DNA from: Zeimonas sp937903095
Lineage (GTDB): Bacteria; Pseudomonadota; Gammaproteobacteria; Burkholderiales; Burkholderiaceae_E
Reading direction: 5' to 3'
DNA length: 14,263 bases
Assembly (NCBI GenBank): GCA_937903095.1
Contig: CALCZN010000042.1
Span: forward strand, 1-14,263
Part shown: piece after piece, positions 1 to 5,457 of the stretch
Layout: each line of letters starts with the position of its first letter
Numbering within the stretch: the first letter of the stretch is position 1
The notes under the pieces: generated by a model
Databases searched by the model: none
Seen by the model: only the letters and a program-made list of their open reading frames with translations
What the model was told of the DNA's origin: nothing
Program-made: the position numbers and the translations under genes

Positions 1-85
1 CCCGTCGTGCGGGGCGCATGCCTACATCCGGCGCGACGGCTGCATGTTCTGCACCGCCTGCGGGCACCAGGGCGAGTGCGGGTGA
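1..85 (+). CDS. C-terminal end of an upstream gene, probably adenosylcobalamin-dependent ribonucleotide reductase (partial)
   Basis: The reading frame beginning at base 2 is open from the window edge to a TGA at 83-85 and gives about 27 residues with the pattern C-x2-C ... DGCMFCTACG ... ECG. Two cysteine pairs around a central DGC motif, ending in a short CG tail, resemble the zinc-ribbon or redox tail at the C-terminus of class II (B12-dependent, NrdJ-type) ribonucleotide reductases. Such tails carry cysteines that re-reduce the active site. The ribonucleotide reductase assignment is family recall from a very short stretch. Another zinc-ribbon protein cannot be excluded. The gene lies 42 bp upstream of the response regulator, on the same strand. 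Confidence 0.5.
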   Translation, partial: PSCGAHAYIRRDGCMFCTACGHQGECG

Positions 86-127
86 GGCGGGCGACGCCGA
101 CGCTCTCCTAGGGCAAGCGCGAAGGAG

Positions 128-883
128 ATGGCCGAGCGCATCCTCGTCGTCGACGACGAAGAGGGAATCCGCGAACTGCTGTTCGCGTACCTGAGCGACT
201 TCGGGTTCGACGTCGCGGCGGTGGCCGATGGCAGCGAGATGCGCCGCCATCTGGCCGAGCATCCGGTCGATCTCGTGCTGCTCGACCTCGGCCTGCCGCA
301 GGAGGACGGACTGGTGCTGGCGCGCGAGTTGCGTAGCCGCGCCGACGTTCCGGGGATCATCATCGTCACCGGCCGCGGCGAGCCGGTAGACCGCATTCTC
401 GGCCTCGAACTGGGCGCCGACGACTACATCCCCAAGCCCTTCGACCTGCGCGAACTCGTCGCGCGCGTGCGCAGCGTGCTGCGGCGCCTGCGCCCGGAGG
501 GTGCGGCGCAGCCGCCGCCCGCGACCGCCGCGGAGCCATCGCAGCGATTCGAGTTCGACGGCTGGCACATCGACCTGGCGGCGCGCTCGGTCGCTCGCCC
601 CGACGGCACGCCGGTCGCGCTGACCACCGGCGAGTTCGACCTGCTCACCACCTTCGTGCGCCAGCCGAACCGCGCGCTCACGCGCGACGAACTGATGGAC
701 GCGTTGTACCGGCGCGAAGCCGGCCCCTTCGACCGCGCGATCGACGTGCTGGTCGGACGGCTGCGGCGCAAGATCGAGAGCGATCCGGCCGAGCCGCAAC
801 TGGTGAAGTCGGTGCGCGGCGTCGGCTACCTGTTCGCTGCACGGGTTTCGCCAGACGCCCGGTCGAGCGATGCCTCGCGCTGA
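128..883 (+). CDS. OmpR/PhoB-family two-component response regulator
   Basis: A 251-residue DNA-binding response regulator, cytoplasmic. Residues 4-120 form a receiver with the acidic pair D9/D10, phospho-acceptor D53 in LLDLGLP, T81 and K103 in the IPKPF motif. After an Ala/Pro-rich linker (about 125-138), residues 139-238 form a winged-helix effector domain ending in the family signature SVRGVGYLF. All catalytic receiver residues are present, so it should be phosphorylated. The ATG at 128 gives the usual N-terminus (MAERILVVDDE), but the purine-rich GAAGGAG at 121-127 abuts the ATG, closer than a normal Shine-Dalgarno spacing. No better start exists, because the receiver begins at once. The gene overlaps the next gene, a hybrid kinase, by 14 bp, so they are almost certainly co-translated partners. 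The stimulus and target genes are not known from the sequence. Confidence 0.93.
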   Translation: MAERILVVDDEEGIRELLFAYLSDFGFDVAAVADGSEMRRHLAEHPVDLVLLDLGLPQEDGLVLARELRSRADVPGIIIVTGRGEPVDRILGLELGADDYIPKPFDLRELVARVRSVLRRLRPEGAAQPPPATAAEPSQRFEFDGWHIDLAARSVARPDGTPVALTTGEFDLLTTFVRQPNRALTRDELMDALYRREAGPFDRAIDVLVGRLRRKIESDPAEPQLVKSVRGVGYLFAARVSPDARSSDASR

Positions 884-2981
884 ATCGAAAACTGCGTCGA
901 AAACCGCGTCGAAAACCGCAGGCGCGCAGACCGCCGCCGCGATCGACGAACCGGCGCTGTACCGCCAGATCTTCCAATCGGCATCCGAAGCGATGCTGAT
1001 CGTCGACGACGCGGGCCGCATCCGGATCGCGAACGCCCGCTGCGAAGCGGTGTTCGGCTATCGCCTGGACGATCTCGTCGGCCGCTCGATCGAGGAGCTG
1101 ATGCCGCAGCGTTTCCGCGAATCGCACGCGCAGCATCGCGCGCGCTATCGCAGCGCCCCTCGCGCGCGCCCGATGGGCACGAACATCGCGCTCACCGCCT
1201 GGCATCGCGACGGACACGAGTTCGCCGTCGAGATCAGCCTCAATCCGCTGCGCGTCGACGGTGCCGTCTGGACCTGCGCGAGCGTGCGAAACGTGGACGA
1301 TCTGCGTCGTGCGCAGGACCTCATCGTCCGCGCGCAGCAGGCGAACGCGGTGGCCGATTTCGGGCGCCTGGCGCTCGCCACGCGCGACTTCGCCGCGATC
1401 CAGCAGCAGGCCTGCGCGCTGATCATCGAGCACCTGCGCGTCGACTTCGCGCTGTGCGGGCGGGTCGCGCTCGCCGGAGGCCGGATCGACATCGCCGCCC
1501 GGCTCGGCCTGGGCGCCGACGAGAGCATCGAAGCGCTGCGCGAGCATCTCGGACAGCTCGTCGCCGAGGACGCCGAGCGGCTGCTCGATCGGCCGATGCT
1601 GCTCGAGCAGCCGATGCTGTTCGGCTCCGGCGATGCCGCCGATCCCTCCACCGCCATTGTCTGTGCGATTCCCGGCGAGGAAGGCCAGTGCCTGGGCCTG
1701 CTGCTGGCCGGTTCGCGCACCTCGCGCAGCTTCTCGCGCGACGACGGCAACTTCGTGCAGGCGCTGGCCAACATGGTGGGCGCTGCGTTGCAGCGCGAGA
1801 GCGCGGAGGCGCGGCTCTTCCAGTCCCAGCGGCTCGAGGCCCTGGGCCAGCTCACCGGCGGCGTCGCGCACGATTTCAACAACCTGCTCACCGTCGTTTC
1901 GGGCAACCTGCAGATGCTCGAAGACCGCATCGTCGACGACGCGCTCGGCGCGCGGCTGGCGAAGGCGGCGCTGCGCGCAACGGGCCGCGGCGCCGACCTC
2001 ACGCGCAAGCTGCTCGCGTTCTCGCGCCGCCAGACCCTGCAGCCGCGCGCGATCGACGTCGCGCAGTTGCTCGATTCGATCGTCGACATCCTGCGTCGCA
2101 CGCTCGGCGCGAAGATCGACGTGCGCCTGGAGGTCGAAGACGCGCTGCCGCCGGCGAAAGCCGACCCCGGAATGCTCGACACCGCGCTGCTGAATCTCGC
2201 GGTGAACGCGCGCGACGCGATGCCCGACGGCGGCCGGCTCACGCTGTCCGCCAGCCGGGTGAGCGCGCCGGCGCATACGGCGACGCGCGACGAGCCGCTG
2301 GTTCCCGGCGACTACGTGCGGATCGTCGTTGCCGACACCGGTTCGGGCATGTCGCCCGAAGTGCTCGCGCGCGCCTTCGAACCCTTCTTCACGACGAAGG
2401 AGAGCGGCAAGGGCAGCGGCCTGGGATTGAGCCTCGTCTACGGCTTCGCCAAGCAGTCGGGCGGTCACCTCGACGTGCACAGCACGCCCGGCGCCGGCAC
2501 GTCGATCGCTCTCTACCTGCCGGCCGACGACGGCAGCGCCGGGCCGCGCGTGCATCGCGCCGGCAACGCCGACTACGAGGGCGGAGCGGAGACGATCCTC
2601 GTGGTCGAAGACGACGAGGAAGTGCGCTCGGTGGCGGTCGGTTTCCTCGGCAAGCTCGGCTACCGCGTACTGCCGGCAGCCGGCGCGGCGCAGGCACTCG
2701 CCTGGGTCGATTCCGGCGAGCGCATCGACCTGCTGTTCACCGACGTGGTGATGCGCGGCGACATCGACGGACCGGCGCTCGCCAGCGAAGCGACGCGCCG
2801 GCGCCCGGGGCTGCGCGTCGTCTTCACTTCCGGACACGCGCCCGAGACCATCGAGCTGCTCGGACGCCGGGTGGGAGCGGAACTGCTGGCCAAGCCTTAC
2901 CGGATCGACCAGCTGGCGCGCATCCTGCGCCGCACGCTCGACGCGCCGGCGCCAGGGCCGATCACGTCGCCCGGCGGCTGA
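870..2981 (+). CDS. Soluble PAS-GAF hybrid histidine kinase with C-terminal receiver
   Basis: A 703-residue sensor kinase without signal peptide or membrane segment, so it probably senses an intracellular cue. Domain order: SKTA-rich start (6-17); PAS (about 30-145); a GAF-like domain (about 165-308); HisKA with phospho-acceptor H334 in GGVAHDFNN; HATPase with N446 (N box), DTGSGM 489-494 (G1), FEPFFTTK 503-510 and GKGSGLGL 513-520 (G2); receiver 575-690 with D581/D582, acceptor D625, S654 and K675. All catalytic motifs are intact. The start at 870 overlaps the response regulator end by 14 bp, which implies translational coupling. No HPt domain is present here or in the neighbour, so the terminal receiver may be a modulator or phosphate sink rather than a relay step. 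The gene converges on the FNR-like gene with a 9-bp gap and no visible terminator. Confidence 0.93.
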   Translation: MPRAESKTASKTASKTAGAQTAAAIDEPALYRQIFQSASEAMLIVDDAGRIRIANARCEAVFGYRLDDLVGRSIEELMPQRFRESHAQHRARYRSAPRARPMGTNIALTAWHRDGHEFAVEISLNPLRVDGAVWTCASVRNVDDLRRAQDLIVRAQQANAVADFGRLALATRDFAAIQQQACALIIEHLRVDFALCGRVALAGGRIDIAARLGLGADESIEALREHLGQLVAEDAERLLDRPMLLEQPMLFGSGDAADPSTAIVCAIPGEEGQCLGLLLAGSRTSRSFSRDDGNFVQALANMVGAALQRESAEARLFQSQRLEALGQLTGGVAHDFNNLLTVVSGNLQMLEDRIVDDALGARLAKAALRATGRGADLTRKLLAFSRRQTLQPRAIDVAQLLDSIVDILRRTLGAKIDVRLEVEDALPPAKADPGMLDTALLNLAVNARDAMPDGGRLTLSASRVSAPAHTATRDEPLVPGDYVRIVVADTGSGMSPEVLARAFEPFFTTKESGKGSGLGLSLVYGFAKQSGGHLDVHSTPGAGTSIALYLPADDGSAGPRVHRAGNADYEGGAETILVVEDDEEVRSVAVGFLGKLGYRVLPAAGAAQALAWVDSGERIDLLFTDVVMRGDIDGPALASEATRRRPGLRVVFTSGHAPETIELLGRRVGAELLAKPYRIDQLARILRRTLDAPAPGPITSPGG
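885..920 (+). repeat. Three 12-bp tandem repeats in the kinase 5' end
   Basis: Three copies of TCGAAAACYGCR (885-896, 897-908, 909-920) encode the repeated SKTA residues at the start of the hybrid kinase. The copies differ only at silent positions. The tract keeps the reading frame, since 12 is a multiple of 3, and lies outside the folded domains. Copy number could vary between strains without breaking the protein. Confidence 0.85.
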
Positions 2982-2990
2982 CGATCGCGC

Positions 2991-3764
2991 TCAGCGTGCC
3001 TCGCGCCGCGTATCGTTGCGGCCGATCACCGCCCGCAGCGCCTGCTGCGACACGATCGCGATTTCGCGATTGCGAACGTGGATGAGGCCTTCGGCCTGGA
3101 AGCGCGACAGGATCCGGCTCACCGTCTCGAGCTTCAGCCCGAGCATGCTGCCGATTTCCTCGCGGGTCATGCGCAGCACGAAGCAGCTGGCGGAGAAGCC
3201 GCGCGCCGCCATGCGCTGCGACAGGTTGATGAGGAACGCGGCGAGCCGCTCCTCGGCGCGCATCGAACCGAGCAGCAGCATCAGCGCACGCTCGCGCTGG
3301 ATTTCGGCCGAGAGCATGCGGAACAGCTCGCGCTGCAGCGCCGGATCGCGCGTGGCAAGCGCGTCCAGCTCGGCGAACGAAATCTCGACGACCTCGCTGT
3401 CTTCCAGCGCCACGGCGTCGCCGGCGTGCACGTCCAGGCCGATGCCGTCGACGCCCAGCACTTCGCCGCCGAGGTGAAAGCCGGTGACCTGCTCTCGTCC
3501 GTCCTCGGTGAGCAGCACCGACTTGAACGAGCCGGCGCGAATGCCGAACAGCGAGTGGAAGGGATCGCCGTAGCGATACAGATATTCGCCGCGGCGCACT
3601 CGCCGACGGGTGGCCGACGCGGCGGCCAGCAGCGTTTCCAGGCCGTCCGCGCGCCGGGCGGGCATGCGCGGACGGGCGACCTGCGCGCTCGCGGGCTGTT
3701 GGCCTTCGACGAGAGCAAGACCCAGCGGCGCGACGCGGGATTCGGCGAGGTGCGGCATCGACAT
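2991..3764 (-). CDS. CRP/FNR-family transcriptional regulator lacking FNR cluster cysteines
   Basis: A 257-residue protein in the FNR branch of the CRP/FNR superfamily. Residues about 45-150 form the cyclic-nucleotide-binding-like beta-roll, with FNR-like wording such as EQVTGFHLGGEVLG. Residues about 151-180 form the dimer helix. Residues 195-235 form a helix-turn-helix with E213-x2-S216-R217, the ExxSR signature of proteins that read FNR boxes (TTGAT-N4-ATCAA). The start at 3764 is chosen because AGGAG lies 7 nt upstream; a longer reading frame to 3941 has an atypical extension and no ribosome site. None of the four cysteines that bind the E. coli FNR 4Fe-4S cluster is present: the N-terminal region has none, and V126 sits at the Cys122 position. 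The only cysteine is C194. It may be DNR-like (haem/NO) or otherwise cluster-free. It is divergent from the stress-protein gene. Confidence 0.9.
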   Translation of the reverse strand: MSMPHLAESRVAPLGLALVEGQQPASAQVARPRMPARRADGLETLLAAASATRRRVRRGEYLYRYGDPFHSLFGIRAGSFKSVLLTEDGREQVTGFHLGGEVLGVDGIGLDVHAGDAVALEDSEVVEISFAELDALATRDPALQRELFRMLSAEIQRERALMLLLGSMRAEERLAAFLINLSQRMAARGFSASCFVLRMTREEIGSMLGLKLETVSRILSRFQAEGLIHVRNREIAIVSQQALRAVIGRNDTRREAR

Positions 3765-3769
3765 GAGCA

Positions 3770-3774
3770 GACTC
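3770..3774 (-). promoter_or_regulatory. Shine-Dalgarno site fixing the start of the FNR-like gene
   Basis: On the minus strand AGGAG is followed by 7 nt and the ATG at 3764. This is the best-placed ribosome site in the gene's long upstream reading frame and decides the 257-residue start over the 316-residue alternative. Confidence 0.75.
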
Positions 3775-3780
3775 CTGCAC

Positions 3781-3799
3781 ACCGGGCCGGTTGCCCGGT
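3781..3799. promoter_or_regulatory. 19-bp inverted repeat before the FNR-like gene
   Basis: ACCGGGC (3781-3787) and GCCCGGT (3793-3799) are perfect 7-bp arms around a 5-nt centre. The repeat ends 16 nt before the FNR-like start codon, just upstream of its ribosome site. It could be a protein-binding dyad or an mRNA hairpin limiting translation. It does not match an FNR box. Confidence 0.5.
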
Positions 3800-3816
3800 T
3801 CGACGCCAATCTACCG

Positions 3817-3836
3817 ATCGAAGCCCGCCCTTCGAT
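3817..3836. promoter_or_regulatory. 20-bp inverted repeat in the divergent intergenic region
   Basis: ATCGAAG (3817-3823) and CTTCGAT (3830-3836) are perfect 7-bp arms with a 6-bp centre. The arm spacing, about one and a half helical turns overall, fits a dimeric regulator. A weak minus-strand -10-like element (TAGATT, complement of 3808-3813) lies beside it. The binding protein is unknown. Confidence 0.5.
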
Positions 3837-3845
3837 GGCAGTGCG

Positions 3846-3870
3846 GCAACAGCCGGTAACAGTTTGTAAC
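3846..3870. promoter_or_regulatory. Three direct half-sites at 10-bp period (possible response-regulator operator)
   Basis: GCAAC (3846-3850), GTAAC (3856-3860) and GTAAC (3866-3870) follow each other with 5-bp spacers, so all three lie on one face of the helix. Direct 5-bp repeats with 5-bp spacing are the binding format of OmpR/PhoB-class regulators (for example the CpxR box, GTAAA-N5-GTAAA). The site is 97 bp upstream of the stress-protein start. Binding by the regulator at 128-883 is inference. Confidence 0.45.
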
Positions 3871-3967
3871 GACCGCGGCGGAACCCGGTGCAGCGGCCTC
3901 GGCGCGGCTCGCGCGGCGGCGGCGCATCGACTAGCATGCAAACCATCGTTGCTCGCGGAGAAGACGC

Positions 3968-4411
3968 ATGTACAAGCACCTGCTGGTTCCCACCGACGGA
4001 TCGGAGCTGTCGAACAACGCGGTCGAACGCGCCATCGGACTCGCCCGCGAAAGCGGCGCGCGCATCACCGCGCTGCACGTGATGCCCGAGTACATTCCGC
4101 CGGCCTTCGCCGAATTCCCCGCCGCCGGCCAGGCCTCGTTCGCCGAGTTCACCAAGGCCACCGAGGAAACCGCGCGCATCGTTCTCGAAGCGGTCGCGCA
4201 ATCGGCGGCAGCGGCCGGCGTCGACTGCGACACCGTCTCGGTAAGGCACACGCAGCCGTACCGCGCGATCATCGACACGGCGCGCGACCGGGGCTGCGAC
4301 CTCATCTTCATGGCCTCGCACGGCCGACGCGGGCTGAGCGCACTGGTACTCGGCAGCGAAACCAACAAGGTGCTCACGCATTCGAGCATTCCGGTGCTGG
4401 TGTTTCGCTGA
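3968..4411 (+). CDS. Universal stress protein, UspA family
   Basis: A single-domain UspA-like protein of 147 residues, cytoplasmic and usually dimeric. The N-terminus has the family pattern (LLVPTDGSE, with D10). The C-terminal half carries an ATP-binding-type loop, ASHG (116-119), nine residues, then G129-S130, close to the G-2x-G-9x-G(S/T) motif of ATP-binding family members, with Ala in place of the first Gly. The ATG at 3968 has GGAG seven nucleotides upstream (3957-3960). It is the first gene of a + strand group with the DUF883 protein and the nuclease, and diverges from the FNR-like regulator. FNR-type control of stress-protein genes is common, so the shared intergenic region may control both, but no clear FNR box was found there. 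Confidence 0.93.
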   Translation: MYKHLLVPTDGSELSNNAVERAIGLARESGARITALHVMPEYIPPAFAEFPAAGQASFAEFTKATEETARIVLEAVAQSAAAAGVDCDTVSVRHTQPYRAIIDTARDRGCDLIFMASHGRRGLSALVLGSETNKVLTHSSIPVLVFR

Positions 4412-4462
4412 GCGCACCGGGCATCGCGAACAGGCCCCAGGCCACGAACCGGAGAACAACGA

Positions 4463-4792
4463 ATGGAAGCGATGGAACAGGCCGCGGAACAGGCGGCCGC
4501 TGCACGCGATCGGCTCGCCGCCGAACTGCGCTCGCTGGTGTCCGACGCCGAGGAAATGCTCAAGGCGGCCTCGCGCAGCGGAAACGAGCAACTGAACCTC
4601 GTTCGCGATCGACTCGAGCGCGGCGTGAACGCGGCCCGCGGCGAGCTGAACGCGTTCCAGGAGGCCGCGCTGGAAACCGCGCGTCGAACGGCCGCCGATA
4701 CCAACGAATACGTGCACGAGCATCCGTGGAACGCGGTCGGCATCGCCGCTGCCGTCGGCGTGCTGCTCGGCGTGCTGCTGACGCGACGCTGA
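4463..4792 (+). CDS. DUF883 (YqjD/ElaB-like) membrane-anchored small protein
   Basis: A 109-residue protein with a long Ala/Glu/Arg-rich amphipathic helix or coiled coil (about 1-85) and one C-terminal membrane segment (about 90-106). The anchor is preceded by the family signature EHPWNAVG and ends in TRR, so the bulk should face the cytoplasm. E. coli YqjD and ElaB are stationary-phase inner-membrane proteins, and YqjD associates with ribosomes. GGAG at 4451-4454 lies 8 nt before the ATG. The gene lies 51 bp after the universal stress protein, consistent with a shared stress or stationary-phase role (inference). Its stop codon leads directly into the 5' region of the nuclease. Confidence 0.9.
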   Translation: MEAMEQAAEQAAAARDRLAAELRSLVSDAEEMLKAASRSGNEQLNLVRDRLERGVNAARGELNAFQEAALETARRTAADTNEYVHEHPWNAVGIAAAVGVLLGVLLTRR

Positions 4793-4803
4793 GGAAGGCC
4801 ATC

Positions 4804-5457
4804 ATTCCGCAGCCGGCGCCGGGGACACCCCCGGCTCTGACGCCGGGCACGCTCCCGGCCCTGCCCTTCACGCGCGCGCTGCTGCCTGCGCGCGCGCTGC
4901 TGCCCGCGCTGTTGCTGGCGCTGTTGCCTGGATCCGTCGCCGCCGCGCCGGCGGCCCACGCGCGCGACGCATCGCGATCGCCTTCGGCCTTCGAGGCGGC
5001 CGCCGATGCGCAGTCGGCGCGGAAAATCGCCTGGATCGACGGCGTCGTCGAGCACGTCTACGACGGCGACTCGTTCCGCCTGCGCACGAGCGACGGGCGC
5101 GAAATCGGCGTGCGCATCGCCGGAATCGACGCCCCCGAGCGCACGCAGCCTTTCGCCAACGTCTCGCGCAAGGCGCTGCGCGACACGATCGACGAGCGCG
5201 AGGTGCGTGTCGAGGCGATCAAGGTCGACGCCTACGGACGCGTGGTCGGGCGGGTGTTCGTCTCCGGTCGCGACATCGGACTCGAACAGCTCGACCGCGG
5301 TCTCGCCTGGCACTTCACGCGCTACGACGCGGATCTCTCTCCCGCCGAGCGCGAACGCTATGCGCAGGCGCAGGCACAGGCGCAGGCCCGGCGCGCCGGA
5401 CTGTGGCGCCAGAACGATCCGCGGGCGCCCTGGCTATTCCGGCAGCAACGACGGTAG
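4804..5457 (+). CDS. Secreted SNase-like (thermonuclease family) nuclease, start uncertain
   Basis: The protein has a hydrophobic, Ala/Leu-rich signal-peptide-like stretch (codons 4879-4950, ending near VAAAPAAHA) followed by a staphylococcal-nuclease-like domain. The catalytic set is visible: DGDS (codons 5062-5071), R in VRIAG (5113), D and E in GIDAPE (5128, 5137), and R in the YGRVVGR segment. An active Ca-dependent phosphodiesterase exported to periplasm or medium is likely. The C-terminus has an Ala-Gln repeat and the usual LWR motif. No ATG or GTG occurs between the DUF883 stop and the catalytic core. GAGGAAGG (4791-4798) precedes ATC 4801 and ATT 4804; CTG 4789, GTG 4726 and TTG 4912 are alternatives. 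I give ATT 4804 only as the best-spaced option. The 3' end overlaps the convergent sirtuin gene by 24 bp. Confidence 0.75.
   Translation: MPQPAPGTPPALTPGTLPALPFTRALLPARALLPALLLALLPGSVAAAPAAHARDASRSPSAFEAAADAQSARKIAWIDGVVEHVYDGDSFRLRTSDGREIGVRIAGIDAPERTQPFANVSRKALRDTIDEREVRVEAIKVDAYGRVVGRVFVSGRDIGLEQLDRGLAWHFTRYDADLSPAERERYAQAQAQAQARRAGLWRQNDPRAPWLFRQQRR
4818..4835 (+). other. GC-rich hairpin at the 5' end of the nuclease frame
   Basis: GCCGGGG (4818-4824) and CCCCGGC (4829-4835) form a perfect 7-bp stem with an ACAC loop. It lies 26 nt after the DUF883 stop and has no following T-tract, so it is not a standard terminator. It would sit just inside the nuclease message and could dampen initiation at starts immediately upstream. 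Confidence 0.5.
5362..5385 (+). repeat. 6-bp tandem repeat encoding (Ala-Gln)n in the nuclease
   Basis: Four 6-bp units, GCGCAG three times and GCACAG once, encode an AQAQAQAQ helix between the catalytic domain and the C-terminal LWR motif. Unit number could vary in frame. Confidence 0.8.

Noticed and set aside
678..2837. A 719-codon minus-strand open frame opposite the hybrid kinase
   Set aside because: Its translation is Arg/Ala/His-rich without any domain, and the + strand frame has complete kinase motifs. It is open only because of high GC.
2982..2990. Terminator between the convergent kinase and FNR-like genes
   Set aside because: The gap is only 9 bp and shows no hairpin or T-tract.
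3765..3941. N-terminal extension of the FNR-like frame that would add three cysteines
   Set aside because: It is Arg/Pro-rich, overlaps the dyads and repeats of the intergenic region, lacks a ribosome site, and its cysteines do not follow the FNR spacing. AGGAG supports the start at 3764.
3765..3967. Search for a canonical FNR box (TTGAT-N4-ATCAA) between the divergent genes
   Set aside because: No close match was found by eye. The palindromes present have other sequences.
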